From NCBI GenBank assembly GCA_002682825.1, contig NOKP01000019.1:62001-126000 (forward strand): a DNA stretch of 64,000 nt. Direction: 5' to 3'. Below, piece after piece: positions 22,923 to 35,125 of the stretch. Every line of letters begins with the position of its first letter. Within the stretch, counting starts at the first letter, position 1. The notes under the pieces are model-generated. The model saw only the letters and a program-made list of their open reading frames with translations. It searched no databases and was not told the DNA's origin. The position numbers and the translations under genes were made by a program. Source of the DNA: Neonectria sp. B-13. Its lineage: Eukaryota > Ascomycota > Sordariomycetes > Hypocreales > Nectriaceae.

Positions 22923-24192
22923 TTACGCTTGCTCCATTTGCACAGTCTTCTGTCCAACACTAAACGCCTCCGCCGCGCGTCGCTCAGCGAGAGTAGTATA
23001 AATGCGTAATTGACGAGTCAGGACGTGGTTCATAAACAGTTCGTCCAGCTCCTCGTATCTCTGCATGCGAGTCTCTGGGACGAAGAAATACGCGAGCACA
23101 GCAAAAATGAGAATCAAGGCCCCAAAGAAGAAGCCAATCTTAGCCTGAGGTTGCCGAATCCTGGATTGAACATGTACGGGGTGACAAATGACCACCATAT
23201 GTTGAGGGTGGCCGAGGAGGGCGGCCGACATTGCCCGGGCAATGGCGAGCGTCTTGGTTCGCAAGACGGAGGTTGGCACCTCTCCCGCAACGGTATAAAC
23301 GGTGGATCCAACGCCGACATTATAGAAGAAGTTGTACATGGTGTAAAATCCCACAGCGGCGGTCGTGGCAGCACCTGTGTTGATAGATCCAGCAATTCCC
23401 ATACACATGAGCAGCAGGCAAAGGGCGATGCAGCCGCCAAAGTACATTGGCCGACGACCGTAAAAGTCGGAAACGAGGAACACGATGTTGCCACGAGTGC
23501 CACAGCGGCAAATCCCCACTGGGCACAAATGAGAGATCGCCAGGACCAGGACGTGTCCCACTTGGACGTGGATTAAGACATGATTGCCGAAACAAACGGT
23601 CCAATGTATTGAGAGAGATTGCAGAAGCCGATGGCCGATGCCCGAATGGCCAGCGGTAAGATGTCAGCAATGTAGGCGGTGCAGAGGTTGAGAAAAGCGC
23701 TAATGGCCACAAAGTTCATCATTTTGCCCCAGAAAAACATGGCAATAGAAGTGCTTGCGAACTCAACACCGACTGACGAAATATTGATGGCAGCTGCGAC
23801 TAAGATGACCGGTTTAGTTCCGTAGATATCAGCAAAGTAGGACGCAGCCCAAGGCCCCTAGATTGCGGCGGCATTAGAACCTCCACTAAGGGCCGATTGC
23901 CACTTCGTCTCGATGAAGTACTCGCCGTCTTGAAGGTTGCCGAAAGTCTCCTTGAAGACGGGAATGCTGATAACAGAACCTGACGACTGGCTTTCGATAC
24001 CCCGGACAATGAGGTCCAAAGCATGACACCGATCCAGAAAGTAGCCAGGGATCCTTTCGAAGTGTCTCTATGTACGTCCAGTTATGTTCTTGTTGCTGAA
24101 TGGGCGCGTCCCCGAAGTCCATTAGTCATCGCTCTATCGCCCCATGTTTCGACCGACTGCTTTATGTGAGCATCTGAATCGACTTTGGCCAT
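22923..24192 (-). pseudogene. MFS sugar transporter pseudogene (maltose-permease-like)
   Basis: Read on the minus strand from ATG 24192, transporter sequence appears in pieces of all three frames: MAKVDSDAHIKQSVETWG, then MDFGDAPIQQQ, SGSVISIPVFKETFGN, ASYFADIYGTKPVI, TAYIADILPLAIRASAIGF, WSWRSLICAQWGFAAVALVA, SDFYGRRPMYFGG, and a C-terminus ending near 22923. In-frame stops lie in AAAI-TAG-GPWAA and SAIMS-TAA-STS; both could come from CAG and CAA by a C-to-T change at CpA. Several frameshifts occur. After ALVA the expected central loop is missing and the reading jumps to SDFYGRR, indicating an internal deletion. A proton-linked sugar importer was probably once part of this wall-degradation locus. 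Confidence 0.85.
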
Positions 24193-25975
24193 GGTTGCGA
24201 AAAGATGAGGCCAGAATTAGCAGGATTTCAAATAGTTCAATGCTCAGTCTCGTCCTAAAAGAACAAGAAAAGCATAAAGGTAGCGAGAAACGCCAACAAT
24301 AAATACCATGACTTGTCGAGTACATAGATTAGGGACTAGCCAACATAAACTCATAATCTGGGTGGCCGAGGGTGTCCATCATGTTGTGCGGGGAAAATGC
24401 GGGGTGCATAAGAAATGACGTTTGTTTCGCGCGACATCAGACCGAAGGGTGCCAAGTCTTCGGTGGATTAGTTGCTTGGCATGCTGTTCATTAGAAACAG
24501 CTAACACGGAGAGGTGTAAAACTAGGGTCTGGCACTCCTCGACCTAAATTGCACAGAAGAGGCTTTACGAATTCATCCTTGGCACCTGGTTTCGGAAGTC
24601 GAATGCACCGGCTAGTTTAAACAGCAGTCAGTTTTGCGTCATCCAGGGCAACTGCTCGACGTTTGTGTCGCAGCCCGACGTTGGCTAGGCACACCGAGAC
24701 AGTAGAGCAATGACATGATCGTGGCAGCAAATGCGAGTCACTCCTGGGTGCTTTCTCTGTATATCAATATCTTTGGATTGTCGAAAGCAAGTGCTTTCGC
24801 ATCATACTGAAAAATTCAACGAGGAATAACAATCTATAATTACTTTTGAATTACACCAACGGAAGGGTGTCGTTGTTGTCCAGCACTATTTTACTTATTT
24901 CAGCTACCCTATACCCACAACCTACACACCCTCTCTCTACACGTGCTGAGTAGTTGAGCTGCGACTTGCTGTCCGTGACGACCATCTAGAAATACTCCTC
25001 GCTTAGCTCCCGCGGGCGGTTCCTCCGGAAGTAGCGGTGGCGAGCGAGTGGAACACGGGCCTCACGGAGCCTCCGGTGGCTATTACTCCAGCCGAACACG
25101 ACCAGGTTCGGAGAAATTACCCATGTCCTAGGGCCGTCGCGTCATGGATACACAGGGACAGGGAACTACAACTCCGCCTTCTTCACCCAAAGTAGATCTC
25201 AAAGAGACAGCTCAGTTTGTGTTTACTGGTTGAGTGACCAATTGAGTGCAAGGAGAATGCCATGTTTGACCCAGTGGTCGAGGCTCAATAATACCCCCAC
25301 GCTACCCACACACCGCCATTTAGCCTTCAGTATCTTAGTCAATTGTTTCTCTTATGCTTTCCCTTTTCGTAACGGAGTCTAGTGGCGAAACAAAGGTCTA
25401 GACTCGCGGTATTACCAACAAGCCCCCGCCATCTCCGCCTTCATGATAACGTCCAGTTCTGTGGTAATGTTGCAACTAAAAAGGGTAGCGTCCAGTTCCC
25501 AGGTACCAAGTAGTCCAGCAATTGACCAGTTCACGAATTCTAAGTCGTGAAGCTGGTGAGTCTAGAGTCCATGGATGACACCGTTCGACGTGCTACAGGC
25601 AAGCAATGTACATCGCTTCATACCTTCCATCAGAAACCTTATCTAAGTTAATCCAGGTCAATTTGAGAGTCGCCCTTGTTAATAGCCTTTTTACACAAAT
25701 TTCTAGTCTCTGCCCTAGGGTCAATCCACAACGAGGATAAGCTGGTCTTCAATCAGCACGTCACTTGCATTGATGGCAAAAGGGTGAGAGAAAGAAGGTC
25801 TCAAATTCAATATTGTAACAATGTCATTCCCACTAACTGGGAGAATGACCAACTTTTAAGTTAAACCTGCCACAACAGCTAGGTCTACCAGAAAGAAAGC
25901 CGCAGGTGCCAGAAAAAGCATCACGTCATGATAGCATCACACCATTTCCCTCACAGCTATTCATTAACGAATAAC
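24193..25975. other. Intergenic, nothing recognised
   Basis: About 1.8 kb between the 5' end of the transporter pseudogene and the 3' end of the pectate lyase gene. No domain-bearing frame seen. Confidence 0.5.
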
Positions 25976-26758
25976 TTAGCAAGCGGGCAGAGAAGACTGT
26001 CCCTTGCAGTTGGCAGTGGTGTCGACCTCAGTGCTCTTGCCCTTGCCCTTCTCCACTCCCTTGAACTCCTGGCAGACCTTCTTGACACTGGATCCACATG
26101 ATCCAGAGATGGTGGCAGTATCCTTGTAGTTGGAGTTGATGCCCACCAGGTTGGAGACGCCCTTGGCCTTAACGTTCTGGATGATGACGTTTCGGGGGCC
26201 GCCGTTGTTGGTGCAATCGCCGCATCCTCGGTAGAGCTTGCCGGCATTAACGACGGTGAAGTCCTTGATGGTGACCGTTCCGCGGCCATTGTGCTGGACA
26301 ACCTTGTCCTTGGCCTCCTGGGCACCACCTCCTTGAATCAGGACGTCGCCAGTTCCTAGGGCAGAGATGGCATCTATCAAGTTTGATTAGACAAAACCGC
26401 GTTTATAGATGGCATGGTTGTACTGAGACTTACCTTCACAGACGTCTCGGAACCAGACGTTCTTGAGAGTGCACTTTCCCTTGCAGTGAATACCCTCAAG
26501 CTGTCTCGCGCCAATGATGACATTGCTCAGCGAGGCGCCATCCTTCAGAATGAAGACAGCGTTCTCATCACCCGTGTCATCGTCATTGTTGCAATCACGG
26601 CCACGGTCGTACTCGCGGTTTCCAAGGTCGATGGAGCCAGAAATGGTGCTGGGAGTAGGAAGCGAGGTGACGGTTCCGACTCGGGCAGGGATGTTCAAGA
26701 CCTGGGCGGAGGCAGCGGTGGCAAGCGCCAGAGTGGCGACGACTTGTTGGAAATGCAT
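25976..26758 (-). CDS. Secreted pectate lyase, polysaccharide lyase family 3
   Basis: Two exons (26758-26434 and 26373-25976) around a 60-bp intron; the join reads FRDVCEDAISALG and gives 240 residues, normal for the family. There is a signal peptide MHFQQVVATLALATAASA. PL3 landmarks are SGSIDLGNREYDRG, NVIIGARQLEGIHCKGKC, NVWFRDVCEDAISALG, VQHNGRGTVTIKDF, GKLYRGCGDCTNNGG and NVKAKGVSNLVGINSNY. PL3 enzymes cleave polygalacturonate by beta-elimination with Ca2+ in the apoplast. The visible Asp/Glu and Arg/Lys residues around the DVCEDA and LYRGCGDC motifs are intact, so the enzyme looks functional. Confidence 0.93.
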
Positions 26759-29011
26759 TTTGAAGCGCGTTGAATGATCTTTGGGTGAGGTAGAAGACTG
26801 TAGTGTGAGTTGATGAGGGGTGTTTCTTTTTGTTGTAGTGAGGCAGTTAAGAGTCTTTTATATCGAACTGAGATCACCAAGATTGTGGCGCATTAAGGTA
26901 AACAATAACCTTAAGCCATGGATGGCCCCACTGCTGAGTTTAAAGTTCAGAATGCTTCGCATTTTTTTGTTCCTCCAATCGGGCGTTAGTGGAGCTGTAC
27001 AACAATCATCGGCAAAACTCATGATTAAACGAGCCCCTGCAAGTGGTCTCTGTGAGCGGCTCCTGAAACTACTGCAATAAAGGAACACGCGGTCTACGGA
27101 TACGCCGTTTTCAGATTGAGGCTAGTGGGCTGTCAGGGTGTCATGCACTAGCCGAGCTCCTAATTGCAAAGGACCGAAACGAGCTTCCAGTCTAACCACA
27201 TTACATTACGGAAATAAGGAGGTCGTGGACTCTGTCCGTATGAAAGATGACACAACATAACCTCTGAACGAGTTAAAGTCTGCATCACACCATGTATAGG
27301 GGTGCCACGTGTTGAGACTCTCAGACCGTGAACTTTTGTCCCAACTAGATACGGAACGGAAGAGTCTCACCGACATATCCTCCGATGGAGGACGAGTCCA
27401 CCTGTTACAGTCATTACTTTCCTCTCTCTTCTCAGTCCGTTGAATACCCCGAGCCACGTAGGCCGTGGCAACTAAGGTTCAGCTCTTAATTATTGTCCCG
27501 GTAGTGTCTCTCTCACTGGTGTTCACTGTTTCCACGTATTGGGTCATTTCTATATTCAAGAGCGGGAGGTAGAAACCTCCAGCCCACCCCCCTAAGCCCT
27601 AGTTTGTCATTGTTGACCATGTTAGCTGTGCTCCGATTCGTTACAGATGAAAGGAGACATGCCCAGGCCATCCCAGAATTGTTTCGATTCTTTGAGAGCA
27701 CACCGCTTCCGACTTCGACTTTACAGCTGTTATCCCTATTTTTGTCCAATGGGGTCCAGAATAGCTCGGCAAAGCGGCGTTACATTTTAGGTGCAGCCAA
27801 CTCCCGCTGGCATGTAGCCTTAGCCAGGGGGAGCTCACCGATCCGTCGCTAGTAAGGCAGCTCTCCGCCCCGTCGTATGGGGGGACTTCCGTTTCGGGTG
27901 GTGGTCGGTGACCGATGTCCCGAAGAATTTGACAGATAGTGCCTTTTGGGTTGCATGGAATACGTACTGTATCTAATTGGAGCAAGATCTAACCACCCTA
28001 GCCAGTTTCCGAAGCACACCAAGGAGTGTGACATTCATTTCTGGTATTGCATAATGAACATGAAGGTCTGCGACGAACGAGCGTAGGACCGCTTATTAGC
28101 TTGTTTTACTCGACTCAGCCTGGTCAACCGTAAGATTGCGCAATGCTAAACTGAGACAGCAGCACGACTTCGAGATTCGAAACAAGAACGGAAACACCAA
28201 GCACAGGAATCGCCAGGGGTTAGGAAACTAATTTGTTTCTTTTGCAGTAGCTATTTAATTGCTTTTGCGACGAGGCTGCCCAGGTGGCGATATTGAGTTT
28301 GTTGTTCAAAAGATTTCAATAATTGAACGCTTTCTCAAAGCAATGCAATGCATTGCACTGAACTGCATCAATGTCTACGTTTGGCAGCGATTGATGAGTT
28401 CTCTAATAGGAGTCTTCGCATGCCACCCAAAAATGCGAAGCGTGGACGTGAGGCTTGTGCTTTGACTTATTGTTTCACTGAGGAGAGGACTCATGTTCTT
28501 GTTATATTTAGCAAACCAGCAAATAAACGTTGGCTGATCGATTCTGCTGAACTTGGCGATATCCTTCCTTGTTCATAAGTCGAGGCGGTATAATGAGGCT
28601 GGCTCGGGGTAGCAAACTTCCATGGATTGGCCGGGGATATAGGGTAGGGTAGGCTAAATACCCCTCGACGCCAAGCTAACGCAACCACCGTAGCACGACC
28701 AAACTGCTGGGATCCAGCGCAATCACTTCGCTTCCTTCACCTTTAATTACACTCCACGTTACACCAGTGGGTATATCGCTGTGAATTAGTTTCGACTTCC
28801 ACAAGATGCCTAGAAGAGAATGAGATCCTGGGAATTCTCCATCGTGCACACTGGGTGGAGTGTCTACTATGTAGCAATATCGTGGTCACCAGCGTCACCA
28901 GAGATGGGTCGAGAAGAAATCGGCTTCGTGGGATAGATGGGATACTTTGATAAAAAGTGCTTGAAATTATTGAGATAGTAGCAACGCTAATTCCCCACTC
29001 TGCTAATACCC
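26759..29011. other. Long intergenic region, nothing recognised
   Basis: About 2.2 kb. Several short open frames (for example 27604-27852 plus, 27641-27985 minus) lack recognisable motifs. The left end is the pectate lyase promoter. Confidence 0.5.
26855..26862 (-). promoter_or_regulatory. TATA box of the pectate lyase gene
   Basis: TATAAAAG on the minus strand, about 100 bp before ATG 26758. Confidence 0.55.
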
Positions 29012-29233
29012 ATGAGTCTTCTTCCTACCAAGCAGCAACGCCGCGAAAATGGCCGCCTGCTGCCGTGCTACATCAAGGTGTACATGGCCGGTGAGAACGA
29101 CGTCCAGATACCGACGACCGAGACGGTCATTCTCGCGTTGGTGAAGAGCCTCAAACACATAATCCTCTCCGAGTGCGAGAATCTCCAAGAAGGACAATTA
29201 AAAGTCTTGTCCCCTGGGTGTTGCCATTGTTGA
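29012..29233 (+). CDS. Possible small protein or exon remnant, 73 residues
   Basis: ATG 29012 to TGA 29233. Codons are strikingly G/C-ending in the first 45 residues (RRENGRLLPCYIKVYMAGEN), unlike the surrounding non-coding DNA, which suggests real or formerly real coding sequence. There is no signal peptide and no recognised domain. It may be a fragment of a lost gene. Confidence 0.3.
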   Translation: MSLLPTKQQRRENGRLLPCYIKVYMAGENDVQIPTTETVILALVKSLKHIILSECENLQEGQLKVLSPGCCHC

Positions 29234-30006
29234 GCGGGGATAGAACATTCTCATCAGGTGTCTTACCGATCTTCCCCGCTTGATGACAGTCAGCTCTCAG
29301 CTCTCAGCTGTCCACTTTCTCCAAGGTCTTACCAATTCAAGATGAGGAGGCGCTTCGGGCCGCAGCGATCAGCTCAGTCGAGACAATTGCCCCGCTGAAC
29401 TACTTCTCCGCACGACTTCGAACCCAATCATATCGACTACCGCAACGCCACCAGCACGTCAGATTAAATAGCGAGGGCCTCAATTGTGCTACATTTGTGG
29501 TTTTTCACATCGCACGGACACGGCTCAGCTGCGACTAGACAAGCCAGATTCTCTTTTAGCAACACTAAAGCAAAATACATAGCTCGGCAGCCTTGTAGCT
29601 GCTTCCGAGTGGCTGCATTAGTCAAGCTGTTGTTTCTTGGCAATCATACGATGGATTGATAGTCTCTCCTTACCCTTCAGCGTCGGGCAGCGATATGGTA
29701 TTTCAGCTGCTGGCTAGCAAAGACATGTAGAAAACTACCAAAAAAGACATTCCAAACAGACTACCCAATAGAACAACGATGGCTATGTCGTATCTTGTAC
29801 GCTAATAGCCACATCCAGGTCAAGGCATCTATCACCCAAAAGGTCGTGCCAAATTGAGTCATGGGCTAATTATAAAGTTCGTCGACACCTCGCAATTCAG
29901 AGCTCATCAATACTTTGCCAAACAACACCTCCTTCTTTGTTTCTCTCATAAACCAACCTCTCCACAACTGCATATTCTCTAATACCCGTGAAAACCACCC
30001 GGTACA
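29234..30006. other. Intergenic, promoter side of the two-module protein
   Basis: No gene seen. A TATA-like site near the right end is listed separately. Confidence 0.5.
29871..29877 (+). promoter_or_regulatory. TATA-like box of the two-module gene
   Basis: TATAAAG about 130 bp before ATG 30007. Confidence 0.45.
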
Positions 30007-31744
30007 ATGCTTGTCTACAGCGGAAAACTCAAATGGTTCAGCTACGGCCAGGACGAGACATTTGTCATTGTCTTGCCTAATGGCCCTGTCCACGTTGGTG
30101 ATGTTGTCTATCTCTTCTTCCAGTGGACAGTTGATGCCAAGGGCGTCAAGAAGCCCAATTGGTTCCAGAACCTCATCGTTGAAAAGGTTGAGAAGACTCC
30201 GAGTGGCGATGATACTTTCACACTCTCACACCACTATTACTCGTGGGAGATCACGACTGAGCAAGTCTATGGCAAGCTCAACGTCACTATGTCAAACCCC
30301 AGTAATGCTAAGAGCGTTATGGCTCTTGATCGCATTTGGGAGTCTCAGGGCGAACAGTCGACTGGGAGTGTCCGGATATGGACTGGAAAGATCGACTGGG
30401 CCGGGTATGCGAGCAACGAAATGGCCATTTCATTGTCCCAGAAGGCTTTGGTGAAGGAAAGCCGGTGCTGTCTCTCTGGCAGTGGACAGTAGACGGGTCC
30501 GGCAATAAAAAGTCCCCATCTTTCCGTAACGCGGTCCAAAAGCTGGAGCCTGGAGCTGGGAATGGCGTCAAGTTCTCTTACCACTCTTATTATGACCTGA
30601 CCTGCACCTGGGATGACAAGACTGGGAAGCTTGCCGTCCACATGAAGGGACCCGAGGACAACAAGGATCTTGGTGAATTCACTCTGTCGGCGCTCATTGA
30701 GCGTCATTCCCAGTAAGTTTGACTGTCGCTACTGTTTAGACGCTGCTAATGCTCATTGGCGTAGCGACTGGAACCCACCAGAGTCGGCCCCGAAGAAGGC
30801 CGAACTGGAAGTCCGCCTTCCCCAGGCACAGCCTTCCCTCCCTCGCATTCTGACACCGCTGCCTTTCCCTCGTACTCTCTTTGATGTCTTGGTGCACACG
30901 AGTTCCTTTGTCGATCAAGCAGGCTACCTTGCTAAGTATGCCGAGGAGGTATGTGGTGGCTTGAGGTCTCGTGTCGAGTGAAGTTACTAACAATACACAT
31001 CGATTTAATACTCTTGACGCCGACTTCCACGTGCGCGGCCAGCAACTCGACGCCGCCAAGTCTGAGAACGGCGAAATCAAGAGCCAGATCAAGAAGTTGA
31101 CGGACGACCTCAACGTCGAGAAGGCAAAGGCCACTGATTTGGAGAAGGCACTCAACGATGCCCGGAACCAAGCTACAGATGAAAAGGCAGCTCTCACCAA
31201 GAAAATCAATGAGCTCGAGGACCTCCTCAGCAAGGGTTCTGACCATGATGCCGAGGACCACCGGGCTCTCGAGGCGGCTCGTAAGGCGTTTGAGGCCGAG
31301 AGGGCCGCCAAGGATGACCTCCAGAAGCGTTTGGATGCAGCACTGCTTGCCCTGTCAGGAGTAGAGGCTCGGCTGAAGACGGCGATATCACAGATCTCCG
31401 GCTTGGAGGCCAAGATCGTCGACCTCGAAGCTCAGTTCACGGTCGAGAAGAGGCGAAGCGACCAGCTCCGGGAAGAGAACTCCAGCTTGACCAAGGACCT
31501 GAACGAATCGAAGACCAAGCTGAGGAAGGTTCTGGCCGACCTTTCATTTGCCAACAACGAACTCAAGCAGGCAAAACAGGAGGTCGATGAGAAGGACGAA
31601 GAAATCGACGGACTGAAGAAGGAGAGAAAAGCGGCCGAAGACGTTCGTGACGCCAAGGAGCTCGCGTTTAAGAATCTCAAGAAGAAGACCGACGCCCGGA
31701 TCCAGGAGCTTGAGGAACAACTGCACGAAGCAGCTAGCGCTTGA
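30007..31744 (+). CDS. Protein with two tandem beta-rich modules and a long coiled coil; one-base frameshift
   Basis: Exons 30007-30712, 30765-30948 and 31043-31744 join in consistent phase except that one base is missing at about 30420-30422, where the reading must move from SNE to GHFIVPEG. Repaired length would be about 530 residues. Module 1 (GKLKWFSYGQDETF, FFQWTVDAKGVKKP, FTLSHHYYSWE, GKLNVTM) and module 2 (WTGKIDWAGYASNE, WQWTVDGSGNKKS, VKFSYHSYYDL, GKLAVHM) are clear duplicates of about 100 residues. A proline-rich linker leads to about 230 residues of strong coiled coil (KSQIKKLTDDLNVEKAKATD onward). No known family is recognised and there is no signal peptide. The gene is either recently broken or the base is a sequence error. 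Confidence 0.65.
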
Positions 31745-32136
31745 CGCCACGAAACGGCGCCTCAAAGGCTCGGATCAACTGGGCCTAGTAAGGGTATCTT
31801 GCCGCCGTCAAGGTGGTCCTTGCGAGGACTGTATTGGTACCTACGGAGTTGCATCCTATCTGTCTGGGGTCATGGGTAATGAGGACGAGGGTGAAATATT
31901 GCTTTAGGTATTGATTGCGGAGAAGAAACAACCAGAACTTAGCCTACAATTCTATCTTCTTGCCCATAGCTACTGATCGTATTCTGAAGTGACTGAACCA
32001 GCCACTCTCACTTTCAAGGTGATGTGGCACCCATTTCGGTCAGCGGTGAAGAATAATAGGCGGCGTCCCGGAAAGAACCATCCGGCTAAGAGACCAGGAG
32101 TCTATGCTAACTTGTGTCACTTGAGGTGATCATGGC
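31745..32136. other. Convergent intergenic region, nothing recognised
   Basis: About 0.4 kb between the ends of the two-module gene and the MATE-type gene. Confidence 0.5.
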
Positions 32137-33699
32137 TTACTCCCGAAACACTTCTAGTCTCATCTTACCCGACATTAACGCAGTAACCCAAATAGCGAGA
32201 ACAACAAGAATATCAAGGAAACTAAATACAAGACTGCCACCGAAAACCAACCTATGATAGGACCACGCATTGTCTTGGTTGAAGTTGACCACCTCACATG
32301 TTATCGCCCAAGGTAGAACATACAACAGGTTGCTCGCTAGGCTCTGGTATAAATACCACCTAGGTCGAGTCGCCAGCAGAACAGTTGCCATCTGCGTTGA
32401 CATTGCGTAAAAGACATAACACCAATCAATAGTCCGCCACATATACGCAGTGACATCTGCAACCTCGTCGGACCCGCTGAGATAGCGTGCAAACGGCCGG
32501 GCGCCAACTCGTGAAAGACATATAGCGACAGGAACCTCAACGAGGAGTGCAAGTAAGAGGGACCGCAGAGCCGGGCGGACGATTGTGTATACCTGTGCCT
32601 TGTTTGCCTTGGGTCTTCGGGTATTGATCCCAACTGCCCGTCGCCAATCGCCCCATTCGTGGCTGATGAATTGGAGAGATGTTGCCTCGAGTGCTTGGAC
32701 AGGAACCATGACCAGCCCCCAGCGGATAGTGTTGAACACGCCCCAAGCAGTAGAGTACACAGACCCCAAAGCAACAATAGTGGTAACGAGCCAGAGGTAG
32801 AGAGCGTTCCTAACAGCAGACTCGATGAAGAAGACAACACCTGGACGGAGAAGGATCGTCAGTGCTCGTAGGGTTGGGGCCATGCTGCTGCCGCTTCTGA
32901 GGCCATCTTCATGTGATTGACGGCTTAGATTTCGCCAGACAGGCAGCGTGTTGGACCAGAAGAAATAGACAAGTCCGATAATCGCGGCTGCCAAATTGCA
33001 CACAAGCTGAATAATGCCCTGCATTTTGACAGTGGGTTTGAATGAACCAACGTGGAACCGGGAGATGATCAACAGGTCCAGGACTATGTTGATGGCGAAC
33101 TTGATCGAGCTGATGACCAGCGGGACATCCGGCTTGTCCAAAGCTCTAGTAGCTGACGAAACTGCAGTCTCGATCGCACCGCTCAATACCGTGAATGCCA
33201 CAATGCGAACGTAGGCTAAGCTTGCTTGTCGTACTTCTACCGGTACGAAGCTATTCGCAAAAGTGGATGCCGCACAAACAAAGACGATGCTCAAGATGAG
33301 TCCCAAAACAGTCTGGAAAGCGATCAAGGTATGAGTCAACTGAAGTCGCCGCGACAGGTCTCTCGAAGCTTTATCCCCGATAATCAGCCAAGCTGCTCGT
33401 GGAAGGCCTTCATTGAGCGCTTCTGATGCTGTATTCATATATGTGTAGCTGTCCGTGGTTACAACCATTGACGCGTCAATATTGGCTACCCACAGCTTGG
33501 AGAGTGTGCCATAGAGAGCGGGAAGAATGAACGCCGCGATGTTGAAGAGCAATGATCCAAAGTATTGGTTACGATGCCAAAGGGATCTTCGAGGTGTTGG
33601 GAATATATGATTGTCATCGCGGCGCCCATCGTGATCAGATCCTTCCGCGTCAACAGCTAGGGACGGGGAGTCAGATGAGATGCTGTCCTGATACCTCAT
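32137..33699 (-). CDS. MATE-type multidrug/toxin extrusion-like membrane transporter
   Basis: A single exon of 520 residues from ATG 33699. A polar N-terminus of about 45 residues is followed by some twelve hydrophobic segments, among them [88 protein letters not shown] and [17 protein letters not shown]. The arrangement, with [20 protein letters not shown] in the first half and a related second half, fits the MATE/polysaccharide-flippase superfamily. The substrate is unknown and no metabolite cluster lies beside it. Confidence 0.75.
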   Translation of the reverse strand: MRYQDSISSDSPSLAVDAEGSDHDGRRDDNHIFPTPRRSLWHRNQYFGSLLFNIAAFILPALYGTLSKLWVANIDASMVVTTDSYTYMNTASEALNEGLPRAAWLIIGDKASRDLSRRLQLTHTLIAFQTVLGLILSIVFVCAASTFANSFVPVEVRQASLAYVRIVAFTVLSGAIETAVSSATRALDKPDVPLVISSIKFAINIVLDLLIISRFHVGSFKPTVKMQGIIQLVCNLAAAIIGLVYFFWSNTLPVWRNLSRQSHEDGLRSGSSMAPTLRALTILLRPGVVFFIESAVRNALYLWLVTTIVALGSVYSTAWGVFNTIRWGLVMVPVQALEATSLQFISHEWGDWRRAVGINTRRPKANKAQVYTIVRPALRSLLLALLVEVPVAICLSRVGARPFARYLSGSDEVADVTAYMWRTIDWCYVFYAMSTQMATVLLATRPRWYLYQSLASNLLYVLPWAITCEVVNFNQDNAWSYHRLVFGGSLVFSFLDILVVLAIWVTALMSGKMRLEVFRE

Positions 33700-34143
33700 C
33701 GCGTTGTGAAGAGCAAGTGATCGACGTTTGCACTGACTTGGATGGCTACTCGCTTGTGTGTTCCCCGCATCTATGCTGAGTTACTGCCTCGTGGCGTGAT
33801 GTAGGCGTAACATGCACGTGATTGTGAGACTGATTGAGCCCATATCGACGCAGCGATCACACTGTAAGCCACGAAATCATTTAGCAGTTGTATCATTGGT
33901 TGCCTGGTCGAGATACTCAGTACCTGTTATCCTGAAGCCTGGCGCCCTTAAAGGCAGGCACTACAAACGGCGGCAAGGCCATTGCATCGGCGAACGCACA
34001 CTACGCAGCAGCTAGACGAAAGAATCGGAAGTACAACCACCTTGCAGGCTTAACTGCGCACCCTGGAATATCCCACGGTACGCATCCTGACTCTATAGAA
34101 CAGCCGGACGACCATTAGAAATAGCTGTCTAAGCATTAAATAT
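33700..34143. other. Intergenic, nothing recognised
   Basis: Promoter side of the transporter gene and 3' side of the metalloprotease gene. Confidence 0.5.
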
Positions 34144-35125
34144 CTAGGACTTCCGTCTATAGCTGAAGAATATCTCAAATAAACGATCCTGTTGTCCAGG
34201 GGTAAACTCGTTAGTGCTATAGAAAGATTGATCAGCATATGTTCAATCATATATTCGTCCAGCTTCGCGGCGCGGCGCCTGAGAACCACAGGAACAAAAA
34301 GACATACCAGTTGTCGGTCGTGTAGCCCATGAAATTATGAATGGGATCAAGGCCTTGGTTATCCGGACAGCTATTCGATCCAATGGGACACCCATAAATC
34401 TGGGTCCTCTGCGCAGGCGTGTCGGCGACAAAGTCACCTGGCTCTGAGCAACCTCCAGCAAAAGTGTGGTTGAGACCAAACCAGTGCCCAGCCTCGTGAA
34501 CCGCAAGGTGGCCCAAATTCCAGTCTTCGAATCCGCCTTGCTCAACTGTGAATCCTGGCATCGTCATTGCGCTGAGTTGGCACGAGTCTAAGCCAAAGGT
34601 CACGTCGTCGCCTTCCTCGATGACTGTGGGCCAGTTGCAGTATCCCGTAGCACCTGGTGAATACTTGCTGAAAAAGTATAGATTCAAGGCATCGTAGCCG
34701 CCCTTGCGTGAACCCTTGAAGTATTCATTTTCCTCCTCTTCGTAGTGCACCCAGCCTTGATCCGGTCCTTCGTAGATGAGAAACGAGTGGCCAGTGAGGT
34801 TGTCGACGACGCGCTCGGTCGAGTTCAGCACGAGGTTGACGTTGTACCTAGCGAATGCCTCGTGCAGGATCTTCCATTGCGCATCGACAATTTTGTCGGT
34901 GATGAGATTCTCATCGTCTTCGGTGCTGGCGATGTGGAAGTTCACATCTACAGTGATGTTGCTGGGAAGGTCCTGGCGGCGGCTGGGCTTATGAAGAGTG
35001 GAATGGCGGGCTGCGTCTTGCACGAGACCCTCATCGGAAACCAGACATCCGCGACCTCGCGGGGCTGCTTTCTCGGCATTGGCCACAGCTCCAACGAGGC
35101 CCAAAAAAACCAGACCGAAGATCAT
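34144..35125 (-). CDS. Secreted M43 (pappalysin-type) zinc metalloprotease
   Basis: Two exons: 35125-34308 and a short last exon 34216-34144, split by a 91-bp intron; the join reads GYTTDNCTNEFTPGQQDRLF, the usual end of this family, giving 296 residues. ATG 35125 begins the signal peptide MIFGLVFLGLVGAVANA; an upstream extension has no ATG. The catalytic site is HEAGHWFGLNHTF (HExxHxxGxxH). The Met-turn is HNFMGYT, and Cys residues in GGCSEPGD, YGCPIGSNSC and TDNC suit the conserved disulfides. A propeptide-like stretch containing CLVSDEG follows the signal. The likely role is extracellular proteolysis, possibly during host colonisation. Confidence 0.93.

Noticed and set aside
23010..23576. 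188-residue plus-strand frame
   Set aside because: Antisense shadow of the sugar transporter pseudogene.
30336..30716. Independent 126-residue gene on the plus strand
   Set aside because: Its C-terminal part is module 2 of the 30007 gene read after the frameshift; its first residues are out-of-frame translation.
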